Shown here: piece after piece, positions 36,376 to 45,461 of the stretch
How positions within the stretch are numbered: position 1 is the first letter of the stretch
How the letters are laid out: every line of letters begins with the position of its first letter
Assembly (NCBI RefSeq): GCF_001677335.1
Contig: NZ_LZYB01000009.1
Span: 57,519-121,518, forward strand
Origin: Erythrobacter dokdonensis DSW-74
Lineage (GTDB): Bacteria > Pseudomonadota > Alphaproteobacteria > Sphingomonadales > Sphingomonadaceae
Length of the DNA stretch: 64,000 nucleotides
Direction of reading: 5' to 3'
The notes under the pieces: model-generated
The model's input: the letters and a program-made list of their open reading frames with translations, nothing else
Databases searched by the model: none
What the model was told of the DNA's origin: nothing
Position numbers and translations under genes: made by a program

Positions 36376-36417
36376 GGCTATCCACAGCTCATCAACATGC
36401 TGTCCCTGTGGATAGCC
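36376..36417. promoter_or_regulatory. Inverted pair of DnaA-box-like sequences
   Basis: GGCTATCCACAG (36376-36387) and its exact complement CTGTGGATAGCC (36406-36417) flank 18 bases. Each contains CTATCCACA, one base from the DnaA box TTATCCACA. A further palindrome CAGGA-CATA-TCCTG lies at 36361-36374. The site is in the 141-base gap between the divergent gluQ and HNH genes, so it may be a DnaA-responsive promoter element or simply an RNA hairpin. Confidence 0.5.
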
Positions 36418-36486
36418 ACCCTGTCACGGGTTTGACTCTTTGTCCTGTCAGGTCAGGATGCAGGTCAATCAGGGAGGAACGCGAAG

Positions 36487-37095
36487 GTGTTCAACGCCGA
36501 ACTGATCGAGAAAGCCGCCCGGTTCCGCGGCGTCGACGAAGACCCGACGCGCAATCTTTCAGCCTGCCCGGCATTGGTGCTGAATGCGGATTACACCCCG
36601 CTGTCCTACTACCCGCTCAGCCTGTGGCCGTGGCAAACGGCGATCAAGGCGGTCTTCCTCGACCGGGTGGATATCGTCGCGAGCTACGACCGCGAGGTAC
36701 ATTCACCCAGCCTCGACATGAAAATCCCGAGCGTCATCGCGCTCAGGCAATATGTTAAGCAGAGCGAGTTTCCCGCCTTCACCCGCTTCAACCTTTTCCT
36801 GCGCGACCGCTTCCAGTGCCAGTATTGCGGCAGCCCGGAGCATCTGACCTTTGACCACGTCATCCCACGCCGCCTCGGTGGGCGTACGACGTGGGAGAAC
36901 ATCATCACCGCCTGCGCCCCGTGCAACATGAAGAAGGGCGGTCGCACGCCCAAGCAGGCCGGGATGCCCGTGCACCAGTCGCCGATCCGGCCCACCAGCT
37001 GGCAATTGCAGCAGCACGGCAAGCAATTCCCTCCCAATTACCTGCACGAAACCTGGCGCGACTGGCTTTACTGGGATGTCGAGCTGGAAGCGTAA
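36487..37095 (+). CDS. HNH endonuclease family protein
   Basis: A 202-aa protein with a C-terminal HNH module at about residues 110-155: CQYCG, then LTFDHVIPRRLGG with the catalytic His, an Asn in TTWENI and the second CxxC-like pair in ACAPCNMKKG. The N-terminal half has a conserved LVLNADYTPLSYYPLSLWPWQTAI motif seen in a widespread alphaproteobacterial family. Its biological role is not established; it is not next to restriction or phage genes. The start is GTG at 36487 with GGGAGG about ten bases before. Confidence 0.88.
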   Translation: MFNAELIEKAARFRGVDEDPTRNLSACPALVLNADYTPLSYYPLSLWPWQTAIKAVFLDRVDIVASYDREVHSPSLDMKIPSVIALRQYVKQSEFPAFTRFNLFLRDRFQCQYCGSPEHLTFDHVIPRRLGGRTTWENIITACAPCNMKKGGRTPKQAGMPVHQSPIRPTSWQLQQHGKQFPPNYLHETWRDWLYWDVELEA

Positions 37096-37173
37096 CGGCA
37101 GAGGCTTGTCGCTGTCCGGAGATTGTGAGACGCTCGCCGTGCCTCGACGTGCGAGGTATTAGGGGAACCAATC

Positions 37174-37401
37174 ATGGGCGAGAAAGCTGGTCCGAACGCG
37201 AGTTTGACTGCGGGCACGGTCCTGCTGGCGGTGTCCTGTCTGAATATCGGCTATGGTCTGTGCATGACCGTAAACGGCATGGACAATGCCATGATCCCAC
37301 TGGGGATTGGTGTAATGCTGTCCGGTCTCGCCACGTCGTTCATTACCAAGAGCGCCAAGATGCTCGGCGAACAGGGCGCGGGGCCCGGAGAAGAAACCTA
37401 G
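37174..37401 (+). CDS. Small two-span membrane protein
   Basis: A 75-aa protein with two hydrophobic segments (about 10-32 and 38-56) and a Gly/Glu-rich tail. A GGGGAACC stretch before the ATG could act as ribosome site. No family was recognised. It sits alone between the HNH gene and the convergent kynU. Confidence 0.55.
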   Translation: MGEKAGPNASLTAGTVLLAVSCLNIGYGLCMTVNGMDNAMIPLGIGVMLSGLATSFITKSAKMLGEQGAGPGEET

Positions 37402-37416
37402 CGGCCCAGCCGCCGT

Positions 37417-38640
37417 TCAGGTCACCGTGGTGCGTTGACTGAAAGCCGGGCGCTGCCACTCCCCGCTTGCCAGCACTGCGGCAAGGTGGCCCGCAGCCGC
37501 GGCGATGTCGGCGAAGCTCAGATAGGCGGGGGCAAAGCCCAGCCGCAGCACATCGGGATCGCGGAAGTCGCCGATCACTCCGCGCGCGATCAGCGCCTGA
37601 CAGATGGCGTAGGCCTCCGGATGCCGGAACGACAGCTGGCTCCCGCGGGCGCCGCTATCGGGCGGGCTGACGCATTCGAGCACAGCGCCCTGAGCGTCGA
37701 GGCTTTGGAGGAAGAACTCCGAAAGCGCCTGCGATTTCTGGTGCAGCCGCCCCACCCCGATCTCCGCAATCAGATCGACGCCAACTTCTAGCGCGGCCAG
37801 CCCGAGCACCGGCGAGGTGCCGCACAGGAGCTGTTCGATCCCCGGCGCGGGAGCATAATCGTCGGAAAAGGCGAACGGTGCAGCATGGCCGAACCAGCCG
37901 GTGAGTGGCTGGGAGAGGCTTGGATGGTGCCGCTCGGCAACAAAGGCAAAGGCCGGTGCGCCCGGCCCGCCGCACAGATACTTGTACCCGCAACCGACAG
38001 CGAAATCGACACTGGCTCCGTTCAGATCAACCGGCACCGCCCCGGTCGAGTGCGACAGATCCCACAGCACCAGCGCTCCTGCCTCATGCGCCGCGCGGGT
38101 CAGGGCTGCCATATCGTGCATTGCGCCGGTCTTGTAATGGACATGGGTGAGCAGCAGCAGCGCCACATCGCTGTCGAGCGCGTCAATCAAACGTTCCCGC
38201 TCGGCCAGTCGCCGGGTCGCCAACCCCTGCGCCTCCAGTCCGGCGATCATGTAGAGATCGGTCGGGAAATTGCCCGACTCGGACAGGATCACTTTGCGCC
38301 CCGGGCACATTTGCAGTGCGGCTGCGATCAGCTTGAACAGGTTCACGCTGGTCGAATCGCAGGCAATCACCTCTTGCGGCGCGGCACCGACGAGCGGCGC
38401 GATCTTCGCCCCCACCCGGCCTGCCGCCTCGAACCAACCTGCGGAATTCCACGAGCGGATCAGCCCCTCGCCCCATTCCTTCTTGACCACACAGCGCAGC
38501 ACTTCGGGTGTCGTCTTGGGCAAGGCGCCAAGAGAATTGCCGTCCAGATAAATGACACCCTCGGGCAGGGTAAATCTTTCACGATACCCTGCCAGCGGGT
38601 CAGCCGCATCGAATTCGGCAGCGCGCCGTTCGGCCGTCAT
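37417..38640 (-). CDS. kynU: Kynureninase
   Basis: PLP enzyme that cleaves kynurenine to anthranilate and alanine in tryptophan breakdown. The 407-aa protein has YLDGNSLGALPKTT near the N-terminus, the STSVNLFKL phosphate-binding region and the PLP-Lys segment CGYKYLCGGPGAPAF. The ATG at 38640 overlaps the TGA of kynA (ATGA). The reading frame stays open upstream to 38871, inside kynA, and is not used. Together with kynA it makes the first part of the kynurenine pathway; a formamidase gene is not adjacent. Confidence 0.94.
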   Translation of the reverse strand: MTAERRAAEFDAADPLAGYRERFTLPEGVIYLDGNSLGALPKTTPEVLRCVVKKEWGEGLIRSWNSAGWFEAAGRVGAKIAPLVGAAPQEVIACDSTSVNLFKLIAAALQMCPGRKVILSESGNFPTDLYMIAGLEAQGLATRRLAERERLIDALDSDVALLLLTHVHYKTGAMHDMAALTRAAHEAGALVLWDLSHSTGAVPVDLNGASVDFAVGCGYKYLCGGPGAPAFAFVAERHHPSLSQPLTGWFGHAAPFAFSDDYAPAPGIEQLLCGTSPVLGLAALEVGVDLIAEIGVGRLHQKSQALSEFFLQSLDAQGAVLECVSPPDSGARGSQLSFRHPEAYAICQALIARGVIGDFRDPDVLRLGFAPAYLSFADIAAAAGHLAAVLASGEWQRPAFSQRTTVT

Positions 38641-39428
38641 ATCGCCGTCCTCACACTCAGCAATTCCGGGAAGAAAGCCTGCTTGAGCACGCCTTCGAGA
38701 TAGGGCACGCCGGGGGTGCCACCCGTCCCACGCTTGAAACCGATGATCCTTTCGACCGTCTTGAGATGGCCGAAGCGCCAGCGCTGGAAATGATATTCGA
38801 GGTCGACCAGCTTTTCGGCCAGTTCGTAGAGGTCCCAATGGTTCTGCGGATCGCGGTAGATCGCCGCCCATGCGGCCTCGACGCTGGAGTTGTGGACATA
38901 GGCTGAGGTCGGATCGCGCTCCGTCGCTGCCGCGTCCACGGTAAAGCCCCGGCGCGCAAGCAGCCCTATGGCTGCGTCATACAGGCTCGCGCGCCCGCGT
39001 TCGGATTCAAGCCGCTCGGCCCAATCGGCATTGCCCTTGTGCCGCTTTACATGCCGTGCGTCCCGCCCGCCTAGCATGAATTCCATCATCCGGTACTGGG
39101 CTGACTGGAACCCGCTGGAAGCACCGAGATACGGGCGGATCGCGGAGTAATCGTGCGGTGTCATGGTGCTCAGCACATCCCAGCTCTGAATCAGCTGCTG
39201 CTGCGCGCGCGCGACACGGGCCAGCATCTTGAAAGCCGGACGCAGTCTATCAGCTTCGATGCATTCGCGCGCGGCGGTCAACTCGTGCAGGCACAGCTTG
39301 AGCCACAACTCGCTCGCCTGATGGACGATGATGAACAACAATTCGTCATGCGCGCCCGAGGCCGGATGCTGGGCCGCGAGGATCCGGTCCAGATCGAGAT
39401 AACTCGCATAGGTGACTTTGTCGGTCAT
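38637..39428 (-). CDS. kynA: Tryptophan 2,3-dioxygenase
   Basis: Haem enzyme that opens the indole ring of tryptophan to N-formylkynurenine. The 263-aa protein has the TYASYLDLD head, the DELLFIIVHQASELWLKL helix (with the substrate-side His), SGFQSAQYR and the proximal haem His in RWRFGHLKTVERIIG. The GTGGTPGVPYL loop near the C-terminus closes the active site. Length fits bacterial TDOs. It is first in the kynAU operon. Confidence 0.95.
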   Translation of the reverse strand: MTDKVTYASYLDLDRILAAQHPASGAHDELLFIIVHQASELWLKLCLHELTAARECIEADRLRPAFKMLARVARAQQQLIQSWDVLSTMTPHDYSAIRPYLGASSGFQSAQYRMMEFMLGGRDARHVKRHKGNADWAERLESERGRASLYDAAIGLLARRGFTVDAAATERDPTSAYVHNSSVEAAWAAIYRDPQNHWDLYELAEKLVDLEYHFQRWRFGHLKTVERIIGFKRGTGGTPGVPYLEGVLKQAFFPELLSVRTAI

Positions 39429-39467
39429 GGCGCCCGCACCCCTAGCGCCTGACCGCCCGGAGGGAAA

Positions 39468-39875
39468 CTACCCCTCGATCACGCGCGTTTGCGGATGATG
39501 CTTGTCGAGGTGCTTGCGGATGATCCTGAGGTTGCGGCTATTCGACCGGAACACGAAGTCCGCCGCATCGCCTACCACCGGAATAGCGCCGATGGCGGTG
39601 TCGAACAGGACGTTCATGCCCATGCGTGCAAGCTGCCACTTCGACATACCGAGATTGCGCGCCTCCCAGACGATATAGGCACCCAGAGCTGCCATCACGA
39701 TGTCGCCCATCACCGGCACCAGACCGGCCAGCGCGTCGAGACCGACAGGCATGTTCAGACCGGGGACGACGAAGCTGCGTTCTAGCAGACGCTCCATCAT
39801 TTCCACCCGAACGCGCACCGACGCGGCATCGGTGCCCGTCGGAATGACCGAATTAAGAGAGCGAGTCTGATGCAC
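39468..39875 (-). CDS. DUF4112 protein
   Basis: A 135-aa protein with the DUF4112 features: LDALAGLVPVMGDIV and DTAIGAIPVVGDAADFVFRSN, two amphipathic or membrane-associated segments with the repeated PVxGD motif, then a His/Lys-rich tail. The start is GTG (39875) with AAAGGA before it. The gene lies 20 bases after the peptide-binding lipoprotein gene on the same strand, so the two are probably one operon. Function unknown. Confidence 0.85.
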   Translation of the reverse strand: MHQTRSLNSVIPTGTDAASVRVRVEMMERLLERSFVVPGLNMPVGLDALAGLVPVMGDIVMAALGAYIVWEARNLGMSKWQLARMGMNVLFDTAIGAIPVVGDAADFVFRSNSRNLRIIRKHLDKHHPQTRVIEG

Positions 39876-39895
39876 CTATGCGATCCTTTCCCCTA

Positions 39896-41362
39896 TTATG
39901 TGGTGGGTTGGGACAACGGGAACAAGGGGTGCAGCCCCCATTGGTTGGCGAGGTAGTTGTTCAGCGACCCGCGCACCAGCGACCAGCGCACCGGCGCTCC
40001 GAGCGGAATATAGGCCTCGCGCGCGATTAACGCGCCATGGGCTTCAGCCAGAAGCCGCTCCCGTTCGGCCGGATCGCCGGCAGCGAGCGATGCGCGAACC
40101 AGCGCATCTGCTTCCGGCGAGCAGAGCCCAGCCTTCAACGAGCAATTGAACTGGTTGAGATACCACCGTGGAGAGGAATAGCGCGCAAGACTGTCGCGCA
40201 GCTCAAGTTCCGCCCCTTCGCCAGGTGCCTTGCGTGTTGCTACAACGCCGATCTCGCTCCAGGCCTCGGCGAGCTGCCGGAACAACAGATCGCTGCCCGG
40301 GCCTGCGGGCAAACCGACCGCGACCTGGGCCTTCTTGCCAGACTGTGTCTCCCAGGCGCGGATCCGCGCTGCGGCGGTCGCGCGGCGCTGTTGGAGCGAC
40401 AGATCCGCCCAGCGCTGCGCAGGATACGGGGGTTGTGAAAATGCCCCTTGCGGCACGATCCACGTGTTCGCCTGCCAGCCGCCGAGACCGAAAGGCTGGA
40501 TCACCGCTGTGCGGTCAATCGCCATGGACAAGGCCTCGCGCCGGGCCGGATCGCCGAGCAAACCAGTCTCCTCACGGACCACCAACCCCAACAAGCCGAG
40601 TGTCGGGTCAACCTGAATCGTCCCACGCGAAAGCGGGCCAGCCTCGGCCTGCGGGAAGTCGACGATGCTTCCCCCCAGCACCAGATCGACATCGCCGCGC
40701 TTGAATGCGGCGACGGCCTGCGCGGCTGATTGCGCCTGCAATTGCACTGGACGGGCGAGTTCCTCCCAATCCTCCCTCGCCGGAAGGCCGCGCGTTTCCG
40801 GCGGCAACGCGGAAAGGCGGACACGCATCGTATCCTCGTCGCGCGACATCGCCATCGGGCCTGCTCCGCTGCCGCTCTTCACGAAGCCGACTTCCGGCTG
40901 GGCGAGCAGGCGCAGAAAATCGGGCATCGGCGCAGACAGGCGGACCTCGACAACCCGCCCGGTCATAGCCCGGATCTCTTCGATCTTTGCCAGATCCAGC
41001 CCCAGAGAGGTTCCCCTCAGACGGCGAAGCGATTCGCGCAGCAGGCGCCGCACATCGGCCGCGCTGATTTCCTCGCCATCTGGCCATGTGCCGTCGCGCA
41101 GCCGGAAAATATAGCTGAGCCCGTCGTCGGTCACGATCCATCGTTCGGCCAGCGCCGGGACGACCTGCCCGCCGGGGTCGAGCGTGACCAAGCCCTCGAA
41201 GGTCGCAGCGCGCAGATGCTGGGCTGCCGGCGAGAGCCGCACCCCCTGCTGGAACAGGCTCTCGGGCGCACCGATGATGGCCACCTTGACAGGCCCGCCA
41301 CCAGCCGAGGAACCGCAAGCGGCCAACAGCAGCGCCAGAAACAGGGTCAGCCGGATTCGCAT
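39896..41362 (-). CDS. Peptide/nickel-type ABC transporter substrate-binding lipoprotein
   Basis: A 488-aa solute-binding protein of the family 5 (OppA/DppA) type. The signal peptide ends in the lipobox LAAC with Cys16. The body carries typical motifs such as FEGLVTLDPGGQVVPALAERW and YIFRLRDGTWPDGEEISAADV. No permease or ATPase genes are near, so the partner transporter is elsewhere or the protein has another role. The downstream gene is the DUF4112 protein. Confidence 0.85.
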   Translation of the reverse strand: MRIRLTLFLALLLAACGSSAGGGPVKVAIIGAPESLFQQGVRLSPAAQHLRAATFEGLVTLDPGGQVVPALAERWIVTDDGLSYIFRLRDGTWPDGEEISAADVRRLLRESLRRLRGTSLGLDLAKIEEIRAMTGRVVEVRLSAPMPDFLRLLAQPEVGFVKSGSGAGPMAMSRDEDTMRVRLSALPPETRGLPAREDWEELARPVQLQAQSAAQAVAAFKRGDVDLVLGGSIVDFPQAEAGPLSRGTIQVDPTLGLLGLVVREETGLLGDPARREALSMAIDRTAVIQPFGLGGWQANTWIVPQGAFSQPPYPAQRWADLSLQQRRATAAARIRAWETQSGKKAQVAVGLPAGPGSDLLFRQLAEAWSEIGVVATRKAPGEGAELELRDSLARYSSPRWYLNQFNCSLKAGLCSPEADALVRASLAAGDPAERERLLAEAHGALIAREAYIPLGAPVRWSLVRGSLNNYLANQWGLHPLFPLSQPTT

Positions 41363-41443
41363 CGCGCCGTGCCTAGCAGCTTGCGCGGCTCTGGTCAGCT
41401 TGGTTGGCCGGAGATTGCCCCGGCAATGTCGGGGTGAGGATGC

Positions 41444-41821
41444 TCAGATCTTGCGCAGCTTGCCTGGCTCTGGCGGCGGTGGTGCACGGTGCGTCCACAT
41501 TGGCTTGAGTATTGTGGCTGCCGCAAGGTCATGGGTCTTGAGCGGGCGGCGTGCGTCCTGGGATTCGATCTCTTGGTCGAATGCAATGCCGAAGCGGTTG
41601 TCTTGCACCCAGGCAACGCTGCCGGGAACCACGCCGATGTTTCGCAGCTCGACCTCGACGCGATGTCCACGCTGAACGCGCAGACTGCCTTCGGCCATCA
41701 TTCCGCCGTCGGACAGGTTGCGCACACGCACACGGTGGACCTCGGATGCCTGCTCAATCCGAAGATCGGCCAACAGGAACAAGCTGTCGCGCGTTACGCT
41801 GCGCGTCTCAACTCCCGTCAT
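41444..41821 (-). CDS. PilZ domain protein
   Basis: A 125-aa single-domain protein. It has the two c-di-GMP-binding motifs of PilZ: R-x3-R (RSVTR, residues 7-11) and a form of D/N-x-S-x-x-G (NLSDGG, about 34-39). It probably acts as a small c-di-GMP receptor. I start at 41821, with GGAGG ten bases upstream; the frame is open to 41917, but that head lacks the family pattern. Confidence 0.8.
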   Translation of the reverse strand: MTGVETRSVTRDSLFLLADLRIEQASEVHRVRVRNLSDGGMMAEGSLRVQRGHRVEVELRNIGVVPGSVAWVQDNRFGIAFDQEIESQDARRPLKTHDLAAATILKPMWTHRAPPPPEPGKLRKI

Positions 41822-42011
41822 CTCAGGATCGCCTCCATCTTCATGCGTGCTGTCCTCAGCAACGCCGAACCCGATCCTACGGAGTTTCGTTACCAAGCGC
41901 CATCGGGCGATAGGCAAATGCGGTAAACAGGCGGTAAATTAATGGCCTCTGATCGCGGTTGAAACCACGCGCGTCCCGCAGCGGGACATGCTGCAGCGCA
42001 ATTGCTACCGG

Positions 42012-42470
42012 TCAGTCATCGCGCGAGATTTTCTCGCGGCGCTCATGCGCCTCCTGCGCCTCGACGGTCATGGTCGCAACCGGTCGCGCGATAAGCCGAC
42101 GCAGGCCGATAGGATCGCCGGTGACTTCACAATAGCCATATTCGCCTTCGTCCAGCCGACGCAGTGCCGCATCGATCTTGGACACCAGCTTGCGCTGCCG
42201 ATCGCGCGTGCGCAATTCGATGCCCCAATCGGTTTCGCTCGAAGCGCGGTCGGTAAGGTCGGCCTCGCGGATCGGCCCGTCCGCAAGCGATTGCAGGGTT
42301 TGGCCGGCGGCGGAGTGGATAGAGCGCTTCCATTCGATCAGCAGCATCCGGAAATAGGCCTGCTGCCGCTCGTTCATGTATTCCTCGTCCTCGCTCGGGA
42401 CGTAGTCTTCGGTGATCAGGCGCTTGGCCTTTTCGAGGATATCAATTTCGTCAGACGCCGCAGATGCCAT
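42012..42470 (-). CDS. dksA: DksA-family RNA polymerase-binding transcription factor
   Basis: A 152-aa DksA/TraR protein that binds the RNA polymerase secondary channel and works with ppGpp. The coiled-coil domain spans about 30-105. The globular domain has the degenerate zinc finger YGYCEVTGDPIGLRRL, in which only the first Cys of the CxxC pair is kept, as in many alphaproteobacterial DksA proteins. The start at 42470 follows AGAGGG; an ATG at 42488 is an alternative, and the frame is open to 42713. Confidence 0.92.
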   Translation of the reverse strand: MASAASDEIDILEKAKRLITEDYVPSEDEEYMNERQQAYFRMLLIEWKRSIHSAAGQTLQSLADGPIREADLTDRASSETDWGIELRTRDRQRKLVSKIDAALRRLDEGEYGYCEVTGDPIGLRRLIARPVATMTVEAQEAHERREKISRDD

Positions 42471-42779
42471 GTCGCCCTCTAATCCCATAGAGCTGCTTGC
42501 AAGGCCGTTGCACGCTGGCACCTGAATATTTTCATTGGTCCCCTCGACCCCGGCAAGTCGAAGCCATGAGCGCGCTATAGGCAAGCCCCTTGAAGCACAC
42601 AAGCGGCTTTCCTGCCCCTCGGGCAAAAGACGCAAAGGCTCGCGAGGCAGGCGGGCGCACCATTCCGGTCCCAACCCGGAAAGGCCTCCTGCCGTTAACG
42701 ATTTATTGACCATGTTAGCGGAGTTCTCTGGCGAAGGAGGGCCGCAGGGGGCGGTCTGGTGACTAACGGGGACTAAACC
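42471..42779. other. Divergent promoter gap with a CtrA-like box
   Basis: The 309-base gap between dksA and the Sel1 gene has no convincing gene. It holds TTAA-CGATTTA-TTGA at 42695-42709, one mismatch from the CtrA box TTAA-N7-TTAA, about 70 bases before the Sel1 gene start. The rest shows only weak hairpins. Confidence 0.45.
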
Positions 42780-43133
42780 ATGCAGCTGATCACGATCACG
42801 GGTCAGGAAACGGATGTTTCATATGGAAGCGACGCTCAAGCGAATGCGGGACCAGTGGCCGATCTTGTGCTCGCACGGTGGCTTGTGGCCGCTGCGGAGG
42901 GCGACACCAATGCTTTGTTTGATCTCGGCGTGGCCTTCTCGACCGGCAGCAATGGCGCGGAATGCGACCTGATCGAAGCCCACAAGTGGTTCAACCTTGC
43001 CGCTGCGCACGGACACGAGGAAGCTGCACACTGTCGCGCCGATATATCGGAAGACATGACGGCTCGCGAGATCGCCGAAGCCCAGCGCCGCGCGCGCCAG
43101 TGGCTGGCCGAGGAACGCCGCCGCGCCGCCTGA
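42780..43133 (+). CDS. Sel1-repeat protein
   Basis: A 117-aa protein with two degenerate Sel1-like (TPR-related) repeats: AEGDTNALFDLGVAFSTG and DLIEAHKWFNLAAAHGHEEAAH. A helical tail with the MTAREIAEAQRRARQWL motif follows. This small single-domain type is common in alphaproteobacteria and probably mediates protein contacts. It has no signal peptide, so it is likely cytoplasmic. A CtrA-like box lies upstream. Confidence 0.8.
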   Translation: MQLITITGQETDVSYGSDAQANAGPVADLVLARWLVAAAEGDTNALFDLGVAFSTGSNGAECDLIEAHKWFNLAAAHGHEEAAHCRADISEDMTAREIAEAQRRARQWLAEERRRAA

Positions 43134-43141
43134 CCGGCTGG

Positions 43142-44281
43142 TCAGACGCCCTTTCTGAACGGGGTGCGCCCGCCAAGGTAAAGCTGGTCCGAGGCGATGC
43201 CCTCCCGCTCGCGTTCGAGAAAGTCGGCAACGGCGGCGCGAAAACCCGGGTCGGCGATCCAGTGCGCCGACCATGTCTGCACCGGTTCGTATCCGCGTGC
43301 GAGCTTATGGCCGCCCTGTGCGCCGGCCTCGACCCGATCGAGTCCCCGCGCGATGGCGATGTCGATCGCCTGATAATAACAAAGCTCGAAATGCAGGAAG
43401 CGCACCTCGCGCGTGCAGCCCCAGTAACGTCCGTAGAGCGCATCCCTGCCGGCGAAGTTCAGCGCCCCGGCAATCGGTGTCGACCCGTCATAGGCGAGGA
43501 TCAGCACGATCCGCTCCCCCATCCGCTCGCCCAGGAGGCTGAAGGCCTCGCGGGTCAGATAGGGGCTCCCCCATTTGCGGCTGCCTGTATCCTGGTAGAA
43601 TACCCAGAAGGCGTCCCAGTGCTCCTCGCGTATTTCGGTGCCGCTGAGGTGGCGGATGGTCAGACCCTGCGTCGCGGCTGCCCGCTCCTTGCGCAAGTCC
43701 TTGCGCTTGCGTGAGGAGAGCGCGGCAAGGAAATCGTCGAAACCGGCATAGCCCCGGTTGAACCAGTGGAACTGGATATCGGATCGCGGCATCCATCCGG
43801 CGGCCTCGAACAATGGCAATTGCTCCGGCGTGATGAAGGTCGCGTGGGCGCTCGACAGCTTGTTTTGCGCGCACACCGTTTCGGCCCCCTTCAGCAGATG
43901 CGGTGCAAGGCTCGGATCGGACAGCAGCAGGCGCGGGCCGGTGGCCGGGGTAAAGGGCGCGGCGATCTGGAGCTTGGGGTAATAGCGCCCTCCTGCCCGG
44001 TGCCATGCATCGGCCCAGCTGTGATCGAAGACATATTCGCCCTGACTATGCGCTTTCGCATAGGACGGCATCGCGGCAAGCAAGCGCCCAGCCTCATCGA
44101 CGATGGCGATCGGCGCGGGCTCCCACCCGGTGCCGGGACCGACAGAGCCCGAATCCTCCATCGTGGTGAGGAATTCATGGCTGATGAAAGGATTGTCCTT
44201 CCCGCCCAGCGCGTTCCATTCCTCGCGGTCGAACGCAGCGACCGACGAGGCGATGCGGACGGTCAGTTCGGTGTCGCTCAC
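43142..44281 (-). CDS. FemAB-like GNAT-superfamily acyltransferase
   Basis: A 379-aa protein of the FemAB-like/DUF482 family (peptidogalycan-biosynthesis-like annotation). Recognisable segments are NPFISHEFLTTMEDSGSVG near the N-terminus, SSRKRKDLRKER in the middle and the paired HFELCYYQAIDIAIARGLDRVEAGAQGGHKLARGYEP near the end (key motif GAQGGHKLARG). The substrate is unknown. The GTG at 44281 overlaps the stop of the phosphodiesterase gene (GTGA). It is the last gene of a five-gene overlapping operon. Confidence 0.85.
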   Translation of the reverse strand: MSDTELTVRIASSVAAFDREEWNALGGKDNPFISHEFLTTMEDSGSVGPGTGWEPAPIAIVDEAGRLLAAMPSYAKAHSQGEYVFDHSWADAWHRAGGRYYPKLQIAAPFTPATGPRLLLSDPSLAPHLLKGAETVCAQNKLSSAHATFITPEQLPLFEAAGWMPRSDIQFHWFNRGYAGFDDFLAALSSRKRKDLRKERAAATQGLTIRHLSGTEIREEHWDAFWVFYQDTGSRKWGSPYLTREAFSLLGERMGERIVLILAYDGSTPIAGALNFAGRDALYGRYWGCTREVRFLHFELCYYQAIDIAIARGLDRVEAGAQGGHKLARGYEPVQTWSAHWIADPGFRAAVADFLEREREGIASDQLYLGGRTPFRKGV

Positions 44282-45006
44282 GCCAGCCCCTCCGCTTCGG
44301 CGATCAGCGCATCGGCTTGGGCGAGCGCGCGCGCACGGGTCTCGGGCGAGTTGACCGTCCATGTCAGCACCGGCAGCCCCCTAGCACGCAGGCCCGCGAC
44401 CCAACGGCTCGGCAGGGCGTTGATGTGATAGGCGAGGAAATCAGGCTTCGCGATCCACAGCGCGAGACTCCGGCGCCACGCCGTCTGCGTATTCCCCCGC
44501 TCGTCCTCGCGCATCACCAGCCCGGCGCAGACCTTCGGGGCGTGCCGCTTGAACCAGCGGGCCACGAGCGGGTCGAAGCTCATGACGGCATGCGGCCCGG
44601 CATAGTCTTCGAGAAGCCGGCCGACCTGAATGCAGGTTCGCTCGACATGATAGCCGCGCTTCGACTTGATCTCGATCAGCAGCGGCACCCGGCCAGCGAC
44701 CATATCGAGAAACGTCGCCAGCCGCACCGGGTGCTGATCCGTACCAAGCAGGTGGAGCATTTCGAGGGTGTCAGCATCAAGTCCCTCGGTGGACTCCGGT
44801 CTGCCGGTGAGCCGCTCAAGCTCCCAGTCATGGAACACGATCGGGTGATCATCGCGGCTGCGCTGGATATCGCATTCGATCCCCAGCCCTGCCGCGATCG
44901 CCGCCTCGGCCGCCGCAAGCGAGTTTTCCGGAACGCCCGGCCCATGCAGGCCGCGATGGGCATATTCCCACCGCGTCAACCAGTCCGGGACGCAGCCTTC
45001 GCTCAT
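44278..45006 (-). CDS. Glycerophosphodiester phosphodiesterase
   Basis: A 242-aa TIM-barrel enzyme that splits glycerophosphodiesters into glycerol-3-phosphate and an alcohol. The catalytic pair HRG (HRGLHGPGVPENS), the metal-binding ECDIQ and the second catalytic His in VFHDWELERLTG are intact. There is no signal peptide, so it is probably cytoplasmic and recycles phospholipid head groups. It overlaps both neighbours (ATGA with RidA, GTGA with the acyltransferase). Confidence 0.9.
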   Translation of the reverse strand: MSEGCVPDWLTRWEYAHRGLHGPGVPENSLAAAEAAIAAGLGIECDIQRSRDDHPIVFHDWELERLTGRPESTEGLDADTLEMLHLLGTDQHPVRLATFLDMVAGRVPLLIEIKSKRGYHVERTCIQVGRLLEDYAGPHAVMSFDPLVARWFKRHAPKVCAGLVMREDERGNTQTAWRRSLALWIAKPDFLAYHINALPSRWVAGLRARGLPVLTWTVNSPETRARALAQADALIAEAEGLA

Positions 45007-45458
45007 GCCTTCAGCGCTATCACCGCATCAACCTCGACCGCCGCACCGCGCGGCAGGGCAGGCACGCCAACTGCGGCACGGGCGTGCTTGCCGGCATCGC
45101 CGAATACCTGCTCCATAAGGTCCGACGCGCCATTGGCGACCTCCGGCTGGTCGGTGAAGTCGCCGGTACAGTTGATGAAAGCGCCCAGTTTGACGATCCG
45201 CTCGACCTGGTCGAGCAACCCAGCGGCTTCGAGCTGCGCAATGATCATGAGGCCGCAGGCGCGGGCAGCAGCCTGACCTTCGGCAACGCCCACGTCATCG
45301 CCCAGCCGCCCCTTGACCACCTGACCATCGACAAACGGCAGCTGGCCCGAAACATGGGCAAAACCGCCATGCACCACTACCGGCACATAGCTGGCGACGG
45401 GCGCGGCGGCTTTGGGCAGGGTGATGCCGAGTTCGGCGAGTTTGGCGGTGTAAGTCAT
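45003..45458 (-). CDS. RidA/YjgF family protein
   Basis: A 151-aa member of the Rid family, which includes enamine/imine deaminases that protect PLP enzymes. It has the FAHVSGQLPFVDG motif and the GDFTDQPEVANGASDLMEQVFG region, typical of the longer YjgF-like group. The key Arg of active deaminases normally lies near the C-terminal third; the segment here reads KHARAAVGVPALPRGAAVE with an Arg in the expected region. It sits between a HAD hydrolase and a phosphodiesterase in an overlapping operon. Confidence 0.85.
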   Translation of the reverse strand: MTYTAKLAELGITLPKAAAPVASYVPVVVHGGFAHVSGQLPFVDGQVVKGRLGDDVGVAEGQAAARACGLMIIAQLEAAGLLDQVERIVKLGAFINCTGDFTDQPEVANGASDLMEQVFGDAGKHARAAVGVPALPRGAAVEVDAVIALKA

Positions 45459-45461
45459 GTG

